A stretch of DNA of 8,209 nucleotides. Origin: an uncultured Clostridium sp. (GTDB lineage: Bacteria > Bacillota > Clostridia > Clostridiales > Clostridiaceae). Of this stretch, positions 1 through 6,140 are shown piece by piece. A model generated the notes under the pieces. That model did no database searches. It was not told the origin of the DNA and saw nothing but the letters and a program-made list of their open reading frames with translations. The first letter of the stretch is position 1; each line of letters opens with the position of its first letter. Position numbers and translations under genes: made by a program. The stretch is taken from positions 1 to 8,209 of the forward strand of contig NZ_CALEVF010000346.1 in NCBI RefSeq assembly GCF_937920395.1, given 5' to 3'.

Positions 1-443
1 GACTGTCTTCTATATCAAAAGAATAATATGCGGGGCCATACAGCATATTATAAGTGTCACGCCCATTGCCACGAATATCATGATTACCAAGAGTAGTACA
101 AAGGGTAGTAGAGATTTTTGACACCATTTGATGAAATAGTTGCAGTATGCTTTCCCTTTATTGTTACTTTAGGCATAGGTGATAGTGCTCTGATTACAAT
201 GTTTTCAGTATCATCTTTTCCCTTTTGAATACCTTTTACAAATCCTCCATAAACAGTGACTTGCGCATTCTTGGTTTGATAAGTTGAAGATGAGTCATCG
301 GGGTTAAACTGAAGTGGCACACTGACAAAGTCTTTGCTGATTTTATAACTATTTTTTGCATTATAAATAAATGCACTAGCTCCAGTAATAAGACATATAC
401 ATAAAACAATTATTGTTAAGTTGATAATTTTCCTTATTTTCAT
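1..443 (-). pseudogene. Secreted/membrane-anchored metallophosphoesterase, broken, runs off the window edge
   Basis: The reading frame starts at ATG 443-441, with AAGAGG 7 bases upstream; the in-frame GTG at 449 sits too close to that site. It encodes a lysine-rich start and one hydrophobic segment (about residues 8-27, a signal peptide or anchor), then about 75 residues of non-catalytic N-terminal domain, and stops at 84-86. In another frame, from about 160 leftward to base 1, the strand encodes typical calcineurin-like phosphoesterase sequence containing TTLGNHDIRGNG, whose GNHD is the metal-binding motif III. That frame is closed by stop codons just upstream (TAA CAA TAA around 165-172). 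The earlier metal motifs of the family (DxH and GDxxD) appear in neither frame. The simplest reading is a gene that lost its early catalytic part and its frame by deletion, rather than a one-base error. In the family such proteins hydrolyse phosphoesters outside the membrane. The phosphoesterase assignment is secure; the cause of the break is inferred. Confidence 0.72.
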
Positions 444-533
444 AATCACACCTCTTATTTAACTTTTGATGCTATGTAACACTCTTCAATCATTATAAAT
501 ATACCTCATTTTTAAAATATATATTATAATATG

Positions 534-902
534 TTAAAACAACCTCGTTAAAACATAAACAAATACTCCAAACCAAATAAAAATTATAATGCTTCCTGCT
601 ACCCAATTTTTAGGTTTACCATCATTAAAAATATTTGATGATTGTTCTCTGCAATCATTCATAATATCTTTTGGTATTAATCTAATTGCAAATGCAATTC
701 CAATAGGTATTAAAATTAAATCATCAATATATCCCAATACTGGTATAAAATCAGGAATTATATCAATAGGACTTAAAGCATATCCAACTACTAATAATAT
801 TAAAACCTTAGAGTACCAAGGTACATCATGTCTTTTAAATGCTAAATATAATGCTCCAATTTCTTTCTTTAAACTTTTAACCTTTAACTTTATATTAGTC
901 AA
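534..902 (-). CDS. YkvA-like DUF1232 membrane protein
   Basis: The 122-residue product matches the DUF1232/YkvA family through the core at residues 28-77, including SPIDIIPDFIPVLGYIDD, followed by a hydrophobic C-terminal helix (about 101-119). The family is widespread in Firmicutes as small membrane proteins; its biochemical role is not established, so none is assigned. The TTG at 902-900 is the only conventional start, but it has no ribosome binding site. A very strong one, GAGGGGG, lies at 949-943, and the frame stays open from there. An ATT at 935-933, 7 bases after it, would add 11 residues (MNNYIELSKKV) and give 133 residues. The true start may therefore be non-standard, or an ATG may have mutated or been misread. 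The gene is on its own: the spacing to its neighbours (91 bases to the phosphoesterase remnant, over 190 to the permease gene) and a private promoter-like element suggest separate transcription. Confidence 0.85.
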   Translation of the reverse strand: MTNIKLKVKSLKKEIGALYLAFKRHDVPWYSKVLILLVVGYALSPIDIIPDFIPVLGYIDDLILIPIGIAFAIRLIPKDIMNDCREQSSNIFNDGKPKNWVAGSIIIFIWFGVFVYVLTRLF

Positions 903-954
903 AACTTTTTTGGATAATTCAATATAATTGTTAATTATAATTCCCCCTCATTAT

Positions 955-1011
955 AAATTTTCATGATCTTATGTTATATAAATGCATTTTAAATATTATA
1001 TCATGAAATTT
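955..1011 (-). promoter_or_regulatory. Promoter of the YkvA-like gene, with inverted repeat around it
   Basis: On the minus strand an extended -10 element, TGATATAAT, lies at 1003-995, about 50 bases before the GAGGGGG ribosome binding site; no good -35 hexamer is present. Two inverted arms, AAATTTTCATGAT (955-967) and ATCATGAAATTT (1000-1011), match except for one extra T. They lie about 44 bp apart centre to centre. The distal arm overlaps the -10 element, so the pair is better placed to act as protein-binding DNA than as an RNA hairpin. That role is inference. Confidence 0.4.
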
Positions 1012-1052
1012 AAAATATCTATTTGAACATATCCAAAAATAAATGAATATAA

Positions 1053-1092
1053 CATAAATGTAATTGATTTATATTTACATTGAGGCTATTAC
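1053..1092. repeat. 40-bp direct repeat, copy 1 (left of metal unit)
   Basis: This begins CATAAATGTAATTG and ends GGCTATTAC. It matches the segment at 2405-2444 at 33 of 40 positions without gaps, in the same orientation. The first 14 bases and last 9 are identical. This copy also holds a 7-bp inverted repeat (AATGTAA / TTACATT) that is imperfect in the other. The two copies flank the regulator and permease genes. Confidence 0.6.
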
Positions 1093-1131
1093 TCATATAA
1101 AATTATTGACTAAAACAAAATCAATTATAAT

Positions 1132-2019
1132 TTAATGAGCATGATTATGCCCTTCTGTTGATGCTAAATATGTACCTATAATCATAATAACTAAAGCAAT
1201 AATAAATGAGATTCCGGGTATTTCTCTAAACATTATAAATGATAAACCTACCCCAATAAATGGTGCTATAGCATAATAGGCACTCGTTTTTGCCGCGCCT
1301 AAGTCTCTTTGAGCATAGATATAAAAGAATATACTTAATCCAAAAGAAAAGAATCCGAGTACAAGTGCTGCTATGATATAAGGGATATTATTTGTTTGTT
1401 CACCTATTATAAGTGCAATTAGTAAAGAACCAATTCCTGAACCAAATCCTTTAACTACAACTATTTCTAATGGGTCTTTTATAGATAATCTTCTTGTACA
1501 ATTATTTTCAAATCCCCAGCAGATACAACCTAACAGTACAAAAATTGAACCAAAAGAAAAAGATAAACTACTTATATCTTTTACAGATAAAATAATACTT
1601 GATACAGTAATTAAAATAATAGCACCCCATAGTCGTTTGCTGATAAACTCCTTAAATATTACTAAAGCAATCACCGAGGTTGCAACAATTTCAAAATTGT
1701 TAAGTAATGATGCATTAGCAGAAGTTGTCATGGTAAGCCCAAACATTAAAAATATAGGTGCTGCTATGTCTAATACAATCATTCCTATTGTAAATGGAAG
1801 TTCTTGTCTCGTAAGTCTTGCTTCAGTTTTCTCCTTGTATATCTTATTCTTAATAAGTCCGACAATGAACATTCCGAGTCCTGAACCTATATAAAGAAAG
1901 GATGCCATTAATGTAGGTGGAATTTCTTTTAACAGTAGTTTGGATACAGGCAAACTAATAGCATATAATGCCGCTGATAATATTGCAAAATAAGCTGCCT
2001 TATATTGTTTAATCTTCAT
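1132..2019 (-). CDS. EamA/DMT-superfamily permease, probable metal-linked exporter
   Basis: The 295-residue product has the usual length and make-up of a drug/metabolite transporter with two EamA repeats, about ten hydrophobic helices and short loops. It starts near KQYKAAYFAILSAALYAI and has a second repeat from about residue 155 (SFGSIFVLLGCICWGFENN). The family moves small metabolites or ions across the inner membrane. Here the substrate is suggested only by context: the C-terminus ends in GHNHAH, a possible metal-binding tail, and the gene follows a metal-sensing repressor by 19 bases, so both should share one transcript. GAGG lies 8 bases before the ATG at 2019-2017. No strong terminator is seen after the stop, only a weak AT-rich stem. 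DMT permeases usually carry organic compounds, so a metal role is a prediction; export of a metal-chelate or another stress metabolite is an alternative. Confidence 0.9.
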   Translation of the reverse strand: MKIKQYKAAYFAILSAALYAISLPVSKLLLKEIPPTLMASFLYIGSGLGMFIVGLIKNKIYKEKTEARLTRQELPFTIGMIVLDIAAPIFLMFGLTMTTSANASLLNNFEIVATSVIALVIFKEFISKRLWGAIILITVSSIILSVKDISSLSFSFGSIFVLLGCICWGFENNCTRRLSIKDPLEIVVVKGFGSGIGSLLIALIIGEQTNNIPYIIAALVLGFFSFGLSIFFYIYAQRDLGAAKTSAYYAIAPFIGVGLSFIMFREIPGISFIIALVIMIIGTYLASTEGHNHAH

Positions 2020-2038
2020 TTTTTACGCCTCACAAATA

Positions 2039-2320
2039 TTATTTAATAAATTTATCAATAGCACTATTTAAATCTTCTAGTACCTTTTTATCTCCAGTTT
2101 CTACTGCATTTACAACACAGGTATTAATATGATCTTGTAAAACAATTTTTCCAATATTATTAACTGCAGATCTTACTGCTGCAATTTGAATAAGAACTTC
2201 ACTACAATCTCTATTATCTTCTACCATCTTTTTAACAGATTGTAAGTGCCCTATGGCTCTAGATAGCCTATTTATAACTGCTTTAGTATTCTGATGTTCA
2301 TGATTATGTTGTTTACACAT
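2039..2320 (-). CDS. CsoR/RcnR-family metal-sensing transcriptional repressor
   Basis: The 93-residue protein is an all-helical repressor of the DUF156 (CsoR/RcnR/FrmR) family, seen in NRLSRAIGHLQSVKKMVED and EVLIQIAAVRSAVNNIGK. These repressors bind operator DNA until a metal or aldehyde is sensed. Cys39, His64 and Cys68 have exactly the spacing of the CsoR ligands (25 and 4 residues). His7 lies 32 residues before Cys39, the spacing of the N-terminal His ligand in RcnR and InrS, giving a His-Cys-His-Cys set like the nickel sensor InrS. The N-terminus (MCKQHNHEHQ) has three His. The ATG at 2320-2318 is preferred over an in-frame ATG at 2350 because GGAGGG lies just upstream and because the longer start would sit inside the operator. 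It is the first gene of a two-gene unit with the permease and is probably autoregulated. Cu(I) sensing cannot be excluded. Confidence 0.93.
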   Translation of the reverse strand: MCKQHNHEHQNTKAVINRLSRAIGHLQSVKKMVEDNRDCSEVLIQIAAVRSAVNNIGKIVLQDHINTCVVNAVETGDKKVLEDLNSAIDKFIK

Positions 2321-2340
2321 ATTTAAGTCCCTCCATTTTG

Positions 2341-2360
2341 TATCCCCCATAGGGGGTTAT
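2341..2360 (-). promoter_or_regulatory. Predicted operator of the metal-sensing repressor
   Basis: On the minus strand this reads ATAACCCCCTATGGGGGATA: an inverted repeat of five C and five G around a 3-base centre, flanked by AT. G/C tracts of this kind are the recognition sequence type of CsoR/RcnR-family repressors. It begins 3 bases after the -10 hexamer and covers the likely transcription start, where a bound repressor would block polymerase. Confidence 0.75.
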
Positions 2361-2363
2361 AAA

Positions 2364-2392
2364 ATTATATCATTATTTTGTTTTATTTGTAA
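2364..2392 (-). promoter_or_regulatory. Sigma-A type promoter of the repressor-permease operon
   Basis: On the minus strand TTACAA (2392-2387) is followed after exactly 17 bases by a perfect TATAAT (2369-2364) with an extended TG one base before it. The predicted start lies at about 2357, inside the operator, leaving a leader of about 37 bases before the repressor ATG. Confidence 0.75.
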
Positions 2393-2404
2393 GGGCCTAT
2401 TCAT

Positions 2405-2444
2405 CATAAATGTAATTGTGTTACTTTCAGATTGTGGCTATTAC
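2405..2444. repeat. 40-bp direct repeat, copy 2 (right of metal unit)
   Basis: This is the second copy of the element at 1053-1092, 33 of 40 bases identical and 1352 bp away. It lies just upstream of the promoter of the repressor-permease unit. It could be a diverged intergenic repeat or the scar of a mobile module; the sequence alone does not decide. Confidence 0.6.
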
Positions 2445-2518
2445 CTATTCATTTTTAATGTATAATAACGTGTTGGTTTGTTACATTAAATGTATCAAAA
2501 CGGTGAAATTCATTGCAT

Positions 2519-2543
2519 AAAAAAAGAAGGTGTTAACCCTCTT
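2519..2543 (-). terminator. Terminator-like hairpin on the minus strand with no gene feeding it
   Basis: Read leftward, AAGAGG, loop GTTAACA, CCTTCTT (stem with one bulged base) is followed by a run of T ending at 2519. It has the form of an intrinsic terminator for leftward transcription, but no intact minus-strand gene lies upstream of it. It may be left over from a lost gene, or insulate the metal unit from leftward read-through. Confidence 0.45.
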
Positions 2544-3009
2544 ACATTTCATATCAAATATTTGACCCCATATCAGCGTCATTATAGCTTGGATAAAAAC
2601 ATTATTGAGAATAGAAAAAGAGTGTATACACTGGTAATGACTATTATAATAAGATTATAAATATTTTAAAAGAGTATAGCACTAAATGAAATATGTTTAA
2701 GATAATAAATGTGCATACTTAAGTCTAGCATTACACGATTTTTTTGCTTAATCGCCACATTTTTATTTTCAGGTCTTATTCTAATTAGGTTGTTGTTGAA
2801 TTTTTATTTATCATGTTAGCATTTATTAATTTATATATATATTATTTTGCTATTTTACTATTAATTATTTTACTTTAAAGACGATATATATAATGTTTTA
2901 TAAATTCTAAGGAAATATTAATTTGAAAAATAATAAAATAATTGCAAGGTTTTAAATAAAACAAATAGTGTTGCTACAATAATATTTTATTTTAGGGGAG
3001 TGAATATTA
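2544..3009. other. Non-coding AT-rich stretch before the chemotaxis receptor
   Basis: I see no convincing gene in either direction. The last 20 bases hold AGGGGAG (2994-3000), the receptor's ribosome binding site, 9 bases before its ATG. A TATAAT occurs at 2889-2894 and a TACAAT at 2975-2980, but neither has a matching -35 at proper spacing, so I do not call a promoter. A sigma-D type motility promoter was looked for and not found. Confidence 0.5.
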
Positions 3010-4302
3010 ATGAAATGGTTTAATAACTTGAAAATGATTCAGAAATTATTATTAGATTTTATTACAATTGGGTTGTTCGTTGGCATAGGTGGAGGGATTG
3101 GCGTCGCTAACATGAGTAATATCGATAAAAATGTTACTACCATTTACTCAGGTGATTTAGTAATTATATTAATAATTATTATAGGATTACTTGTTGCAAT
3201 TGCATTAGCTTTAATAATTGTTATTGGAATTTCAAAACAAATAAAAAAGGTTGTAATCGTAGCTGAAGCTCTTTTGGATAACGATTTATCAAAAACTATT
3301 GATATTGATAATAATAGTGAAATTGGAAGTTTAGCAAAAATAATAAACAAAGCTATAATAAACATAAAAACATTAATTATAGAAATATCAGAAAGTGCTA
3401 CTGATATTAGCGCAACTAGTGAAGAACAGTCTGCTACAACAGAAGAAATATCAGCAAAAATGGATAATGTCAATGAATCCATAAGGCAAGTATCATTAGG
3501 ATCAGAACAATTAAGTGCAACAACACAAGAAGTAAATGCAACTACGCAAAGTATTTCAGAGAATGTGGATGATGTTACTATAAAAGTAAATAAAGCAACT
3601 AAAATTACAAAGGATGCAGAAATAAAAGCGAACCAAGCTAGAAAAATTGCTGAAAATAGCTCTAGTATCGCAAACGAATTATATTTGGAGAAGCAAGAAA
3701 GTATATTAAAAGCGATTGCAGAAGGCACGGTTGTTAGTGAAGTTAAGATAATGGCAGATGAAATCGGAAATATAGCAAGTCAGACAAATCTTCTTGCACT
3801 TAATGCCGCTATTGAGGCATCAAGAGCAGGCGAACAGGGTAAGGGATTTGCTGTAGTTGCTGATGAAGTTAGAAAATTAGCTGAAGCGTCAGCAACTACA
3901 GTTAAAAGAATTCAAGAGGTAACTGATAAAGTTGAAAAAGCTTTCCAGAATCTTTCGAGCAACGCTCAGGATGTATTAAATTTTATTGATACTAAAGTTA
4001 AACCTGATTATGATTTATTTGTAGATACAGGTAAGCAATATGGTGATGCTGCCGTAGGAGTTAATATGATGTATTTGAATTTTGGATCTTCAATGAATAT
4101 AGTAAATGAAACTGTATCAGAAATTAGTAAAGCAATTGAAAATGTATCAGCTACAGCTGAAGAATCAGTTGCTAGTTCAGAGGAAATACTCGCAAGTGTT
4201 AATGAATCTGTTATGGCAATCCAAGAAATATCTAAAGCATCTCAGAATCAGGCAATATTAGCAGAGAAACTAACCATTATGGTTCAAAAATTTAAGTTAT
4301 AA
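3010..4302 (+). CDS. Methyl-accepting chemotaxis protein lacking its extracytoplasmic sensor domain
   Basis: The 430-residue protein is a membrane chemoreceptor that would couple to the CheA/CheW array. Its order is: TM1 (about 12-33), a very short outer loop (about 34-50), TM2 (about 51-75), HAMP (about 75-125), a long methylation/signalling coiled coil, the hairpin tip with the near-invariant core (251-290: [20 protein letters not shown] and [19 protein letters not shown]), and the returning helix to the C-terminus. There is no CheR-tethering pentapeptide. Clostridial receptors with this opening ([14 protein letters not shown], then GGIGVANM) normally have a four-helix-bundle sensor of roughly 140 residues between the TMs and are around 570 long. 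Here TTIYSGDL runs almost directly into TM2, as if that domain were cut out in frame. The signalling part looks intact, so it may be a constitutive or cytoplasm-sensing receptor, or one whose sensor was lost recently. AGGGGAG precedes the ATG by 9 bases. Confidence 0.93.
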   Translation: MKWFNNLKMIQKLLLDFITIGLFVGIGGGIGVANMSNIDKNVTTIYSGDLVIILIIIIGLLVAIALALIIVIGISKQIKKVVIVAEALLDNDLSKTIDIDNNSEIGSLAKIINKAIINIKTLIIEISESATDISATSEEQSATTEEISAKMDNVNESIRQVSLGSEQLSATTQEVNATTQSISENVDDVTIKVNKATKITKDAEIKANQARKIAENSSSIANELYLEKQESILKAIAEGTVVSEVKIMADEIGNIASQTNLLALNAAIEASRAGEQGKGFAVVADEVRKLAEASATTVKRIQEVTDKVEKAFQNLSSNAQDVLNFIDTKVKPDYDLFVDTGKQYGDAAVGVNMMYLNFGSSMNIVNETVSEISKAIENVSATAEESVASSEEILASVNESVMAIQEISKASQNQAILAEKLTIMVQKFKL

Positions 4303-4341
4303 AGAACTAGCCTTACTAAGATTATATATTAATATAACCAG

Positions 4342-4374
4342 AGTTCGTGTTTTTATGACAAAAACGAACTTTAG
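4342..4374 (+). terminator. Probable terminator after the chemotaxis receptor
   Basis: AGTTCG (4342-4347) pairs with CGAACT (4365-4370), with further T-A pairing inside, and is followed by a short T stretch. It lies 40 bases after the receptor stop. The T-tract is short, so it may be weak. Confidence 0.5.
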
Positions 4375-4907
4375 CTTGATACACTAAAAATGATTTAATA
4401 TGTTTAGACAGATATTAAATAAATAATACTTGTCCCCTGTAGAGCAGTTTCAGTCGTAATCCAACGTGGCCCCTTTAAATTGGATGGAATCTTTTAAATT
4501 CAATTAGATTTCATAGCATTTTTAACTTAAATTTAACTTCCCATACTTCAGTGATTTCAGTCGGTTATTATCTATTAATGTTATTTTTTTAATTAAATTT
4601 TCATTAGATTTTTATAAGATTTTACAAGATTCTAATCTAGCGATTAACAACAATATAATTAAATAACTTCTATTAATGTAGTACTAAGTAGTACACAGAG
4701 AAAAATAGATTGCTAAAGTTTCCACGGTATTTTTCTTTAATCAGTATTGTATATTCGTAGCAAATTTGATCAATCTACATATGATAAAGGACAAGCTCTT
4801 CTGAAAGAGCTTGTTAAAATATAAAGGAATGATATTACTTGGATATTAATAATTTAAGAAGCAATATAAGTTTACAAAAATAACGAATTAAGAAAGGCAG
4901 ATTATAA
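4375..4907. other. Long non-coding stretch with several inverted repeats and a possible leader peptide
   Basis: No gene of normal size is seen. A locally GC-richer patch (about 4433-4490) contains ATCCAA/TTGGAT (4459-4464 and 4480-4485) and might be a scrap of a mobile element, but nothing identifies it. A bulged 8-bp inverted repeat with GTACT/AGTAC lies at 4677-4696. Downstream of a perfect hairpin at 4791-4814, a 14-codon frame begins at TTG 4839 (MDINNLRSNISLQK) with AAAGGA before it and ends at 4883, 24 bases before the next gene; it may be a leader peptide or chance. Confidence 0.4.
4791..4814 (+). promoter_or_regulatory. Perfect 10-bp hairpin upstream of the 186-residue gene
   Basis: ACAAGCTCTT, loop CTGA, AAGAGCTTGT: a perfect 10-bp stem, 93 bases before the ATG of the next gene. 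It is followed by TAAAAT rather than a T-run, so it is not a standard terminator on the plus strand. It may be a leader structure, an mRNA-stabilising hairpin, or the terminator stem of a deleted gene. Confidence 0.45.
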
Positions 4908-5468
4908 ATGAATAAAAATATAATTGAAATATCAAAAATCGCAGCAACATGGTGGGCAAATGTAATAATTAATCCTAAGTTCGATAATGGTGACGATAGT
5001 AAAATAGGAGATGCTATAAACAGGGATCGGGAAATGAGAGTTAAAGAGGTAACAGATGAGACTAAAGTTAAATTTCTTAACCATTTGTCAAAGGCTATTG
5101 AATCAAAATTAACATTAAAAGCTCAAGCTATAAATATAAGTGTTGATTATAGTCCAGATAAGATATTAGTAGACTCGGCGGAATATGCAAATTTATCTAC
5201 ATCAAACTTTCCTATAAAAACTACAATGTGGATTTCAATTAACCACGTAGCCGTATCTTATGGGTATACTGCAAAGACGAAATATTTGTATGTTAATAAG
5301 AAATTTTGGTATAAGGAGATAGATTGCTTAAATGAATCTATTAAAGAATATGGCCGGGGAATAGCATATTATGATTGGTTAACTGAAAGCGATATAGCAG
5401 CCCATGTTACAATATTAAAAAAGAAAATTAAAGAGTATCAAATAAATCTTGAAAAGTCAGCTGAATAA
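4908..5468 (+). CDS. Hypothetical cytoplasmic protein, 186 residues
   Basis: I do not recognise a characterised family. The product has no signal peptide or membrane segment and looks like a soluble alpha/beta protein. Aromatic-rich patches stand out: WW at 15-16, PIKTTMWISINHVAVSYGY at 102-120, then TKYLYVNKKFWYK, and YYDWL near 154-158. The C-terminal 25 residues are charged and probably helical (KKKIKEYQINLEKSAE). The start has AAAGG 10 bases upstream, a modest site, and no alternative start looks better. The gene stands alone, with more than 600 bases of non-coding DNA before it and a broken gene behind it. Codon use is AT-rich like its neighbours. An accessory or prophage-derived protein is likely by context only. 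Confidence 0.75.
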   Translation: MNKNIIEISKIAATWWANVIINPKFDNGDDSKIGDAINRDREMRVKEVTDETKVKFLNHLSKAIESKLTLKAQAINISVDYSPDKILVDSAEYANLSTSNFPIKTTMWISINHVAVSYGYTAKTKYLYVNKKFWYKEIDCLNESIKEYGRGIAYYDWLTESDIAAHVTILKKKIKEYQINLEKSAE

Positions 5469-5571
5469 AATTATCTCCTGATTTCCAGTATACGAAATTA
5501 AGTTTGTTTTAAATAAGACAAGTTATAGGCCCTACAGTACCTTATATTTATAATCTGCATATATTATGTGT

Positions 5572-5607
5572 AAATAGATATTACATTAAAAATATCTATT
5601 TTTAATG
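5572..5607 (+). terminator. Overlapping palindromes, terminator-like
   Basis: AAATAGATATT (5572-5582) and AATATCTATTT (5591-5601) form a perfect 11-bp stem with an 8-base loop ending in T residues, about 100 bases after the upstream gene. A second palindrome shares its right half: CATTAAAAATA (5584-5594) and TATTTTTAATG (5597-5607), perfect around a 2-base centre. The two pairings exclude each other. An AT-rich terminator for the upstream gene is the plainest reading; a protein-binding site is the alternative. Confidence 0.45.
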
Positions 5608-5638
5608 ATTTCTTAAATAAAAAGTAGTAAAAAGTTTT

Positions 5639-5947
5639 ATGGAAAATAAATCTATAAAAATTCAACCAGAAGATGCACAAATTATTGCAGATCCAAGCAA
5701 TGATTATTTATCTATTTTAGTTGGAGCAGATGCAAAATTTAATAGCGGTGCAACTGGTGTTATTATAGGTCAATCATATAATATAAGCTTTGCATGACCG
5801 AGCAGTCCCGGGACATCTTTTACTACAATTAGAATTGATGGAATAGATTATATATATGGTATTGGAGGAACGATGGTTCAATCTCCTACTGAACTTCCAG
5901 ATTTGAAAAATGAATCTATTTGGCTATATTACGATAAAGCTTTATAA
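5639..5947 (+). pseudogene. Broken gene with in-frame TGA, clostridial hypothetical protein
   Basis: From ATG 5639 the frame runs 52 codons to a TGA at 5795-5797 and then stays open for 49 more codons to TAA at 5945. The two halves read as one protein: DYLSILVGADAKFNSGATG and QSYNISFA, then after the stop PSSPGTSFTTIRIDGIDYIY and ESIWLYY. From memory, similar clostridial hypothetical proteins have a Trp between FA and PSSP, so TGG to TGA is the likely lesion. They also continue well beyond this point, so the gene seems truncated as well. A second frame open after about 5930 could be a remnant of its tail but is not recognisable. There is no clear ribosome binding site before the ATG. A solid terminator follows at 6093. 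No function can be given. Confidence 0.6.
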
Positions 5948-6092
5948 ATTTAATTCAAAATACCCGGAAAATCCACAACTTAATATCAAAATCTATTATA
6001 GCAGTTCGAGTGGATTGTATAAAATCATAAATCACCAGCTTCAATAAAAAAATACTAATAATATTAATTTAATTTTCATTTAAATAAAATAG

Positions 6093-6140
6093 AAAGAAGT
6101 AACCTATTTGACTAGGATACTTCTTTACAGTGTTTTTATT
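6093..6140 (+). terminator. Strong intrinsic terminator
   Basis: AAAGAAGTA, A, CCTA (6093-6106), loop TTTGAC, then TAGG, A, TACTTCTTT (6113-6126) form a 14-position stem with a single A-A mismatch. A T-rich stretch (TGTTTTTATT) follows. It would end plus-strand transcription through the broken gene upstream and was probably that gene's own terminator. Confidence 0.8.

Noticed and set aside
589..927. 112-residue open frame on the plus strand
   Set aside because: It lies opposite the YkvA-like gene, has no ribosome binding site, and its sequence is just the complement of a conserved domain.
1637..1894. 85-residue open frame on the plus strand
   Set aside because: It lies opposite the DMT permease, whose frame is clearly conserved.
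2481..2495. Short palindrome TACATTAAATGTA as an operator
   Set aside because: It is isolated, not next to a promoter for any gene, and common in AT-rich DNA.
2544..2640. Minus-strand gene remnant upstream of the orphan terminator
   Set aside because: Translations in all three frames are interrupted and resemble nothing I know.
3144..3728. 194-residue open frame on the minus strand
   Set aside because: It is the shadow of the chemotaxis receptor's coiled coil; repeated Ser/Ala codons keep the antisense frame open.
4433..4490. Insertion-sequence remnant in the GC-richer patch after the chemoreceptor
   Set aside because: No transposase fragment or matching inverted ends are visible, so it is only mentioned in the intergenic entry.
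4551..4590. Third copy of the 40-bp repeat (TTTCAGTCGGTTATTATCTA resembles the end of copy 2)
   Set aside because: Only part of the element aligns, with gaps, and AT-rich background makes such matches common.
5795..5797. Selenocysteine codon or TGA-as-Trp genetic code
   Set aside because: The following palindrome has no loop and is badly placed for a bacterial SECIS element, Trp is expected at the site, and another gene here (6958-7488) ends with TGA as a stop.
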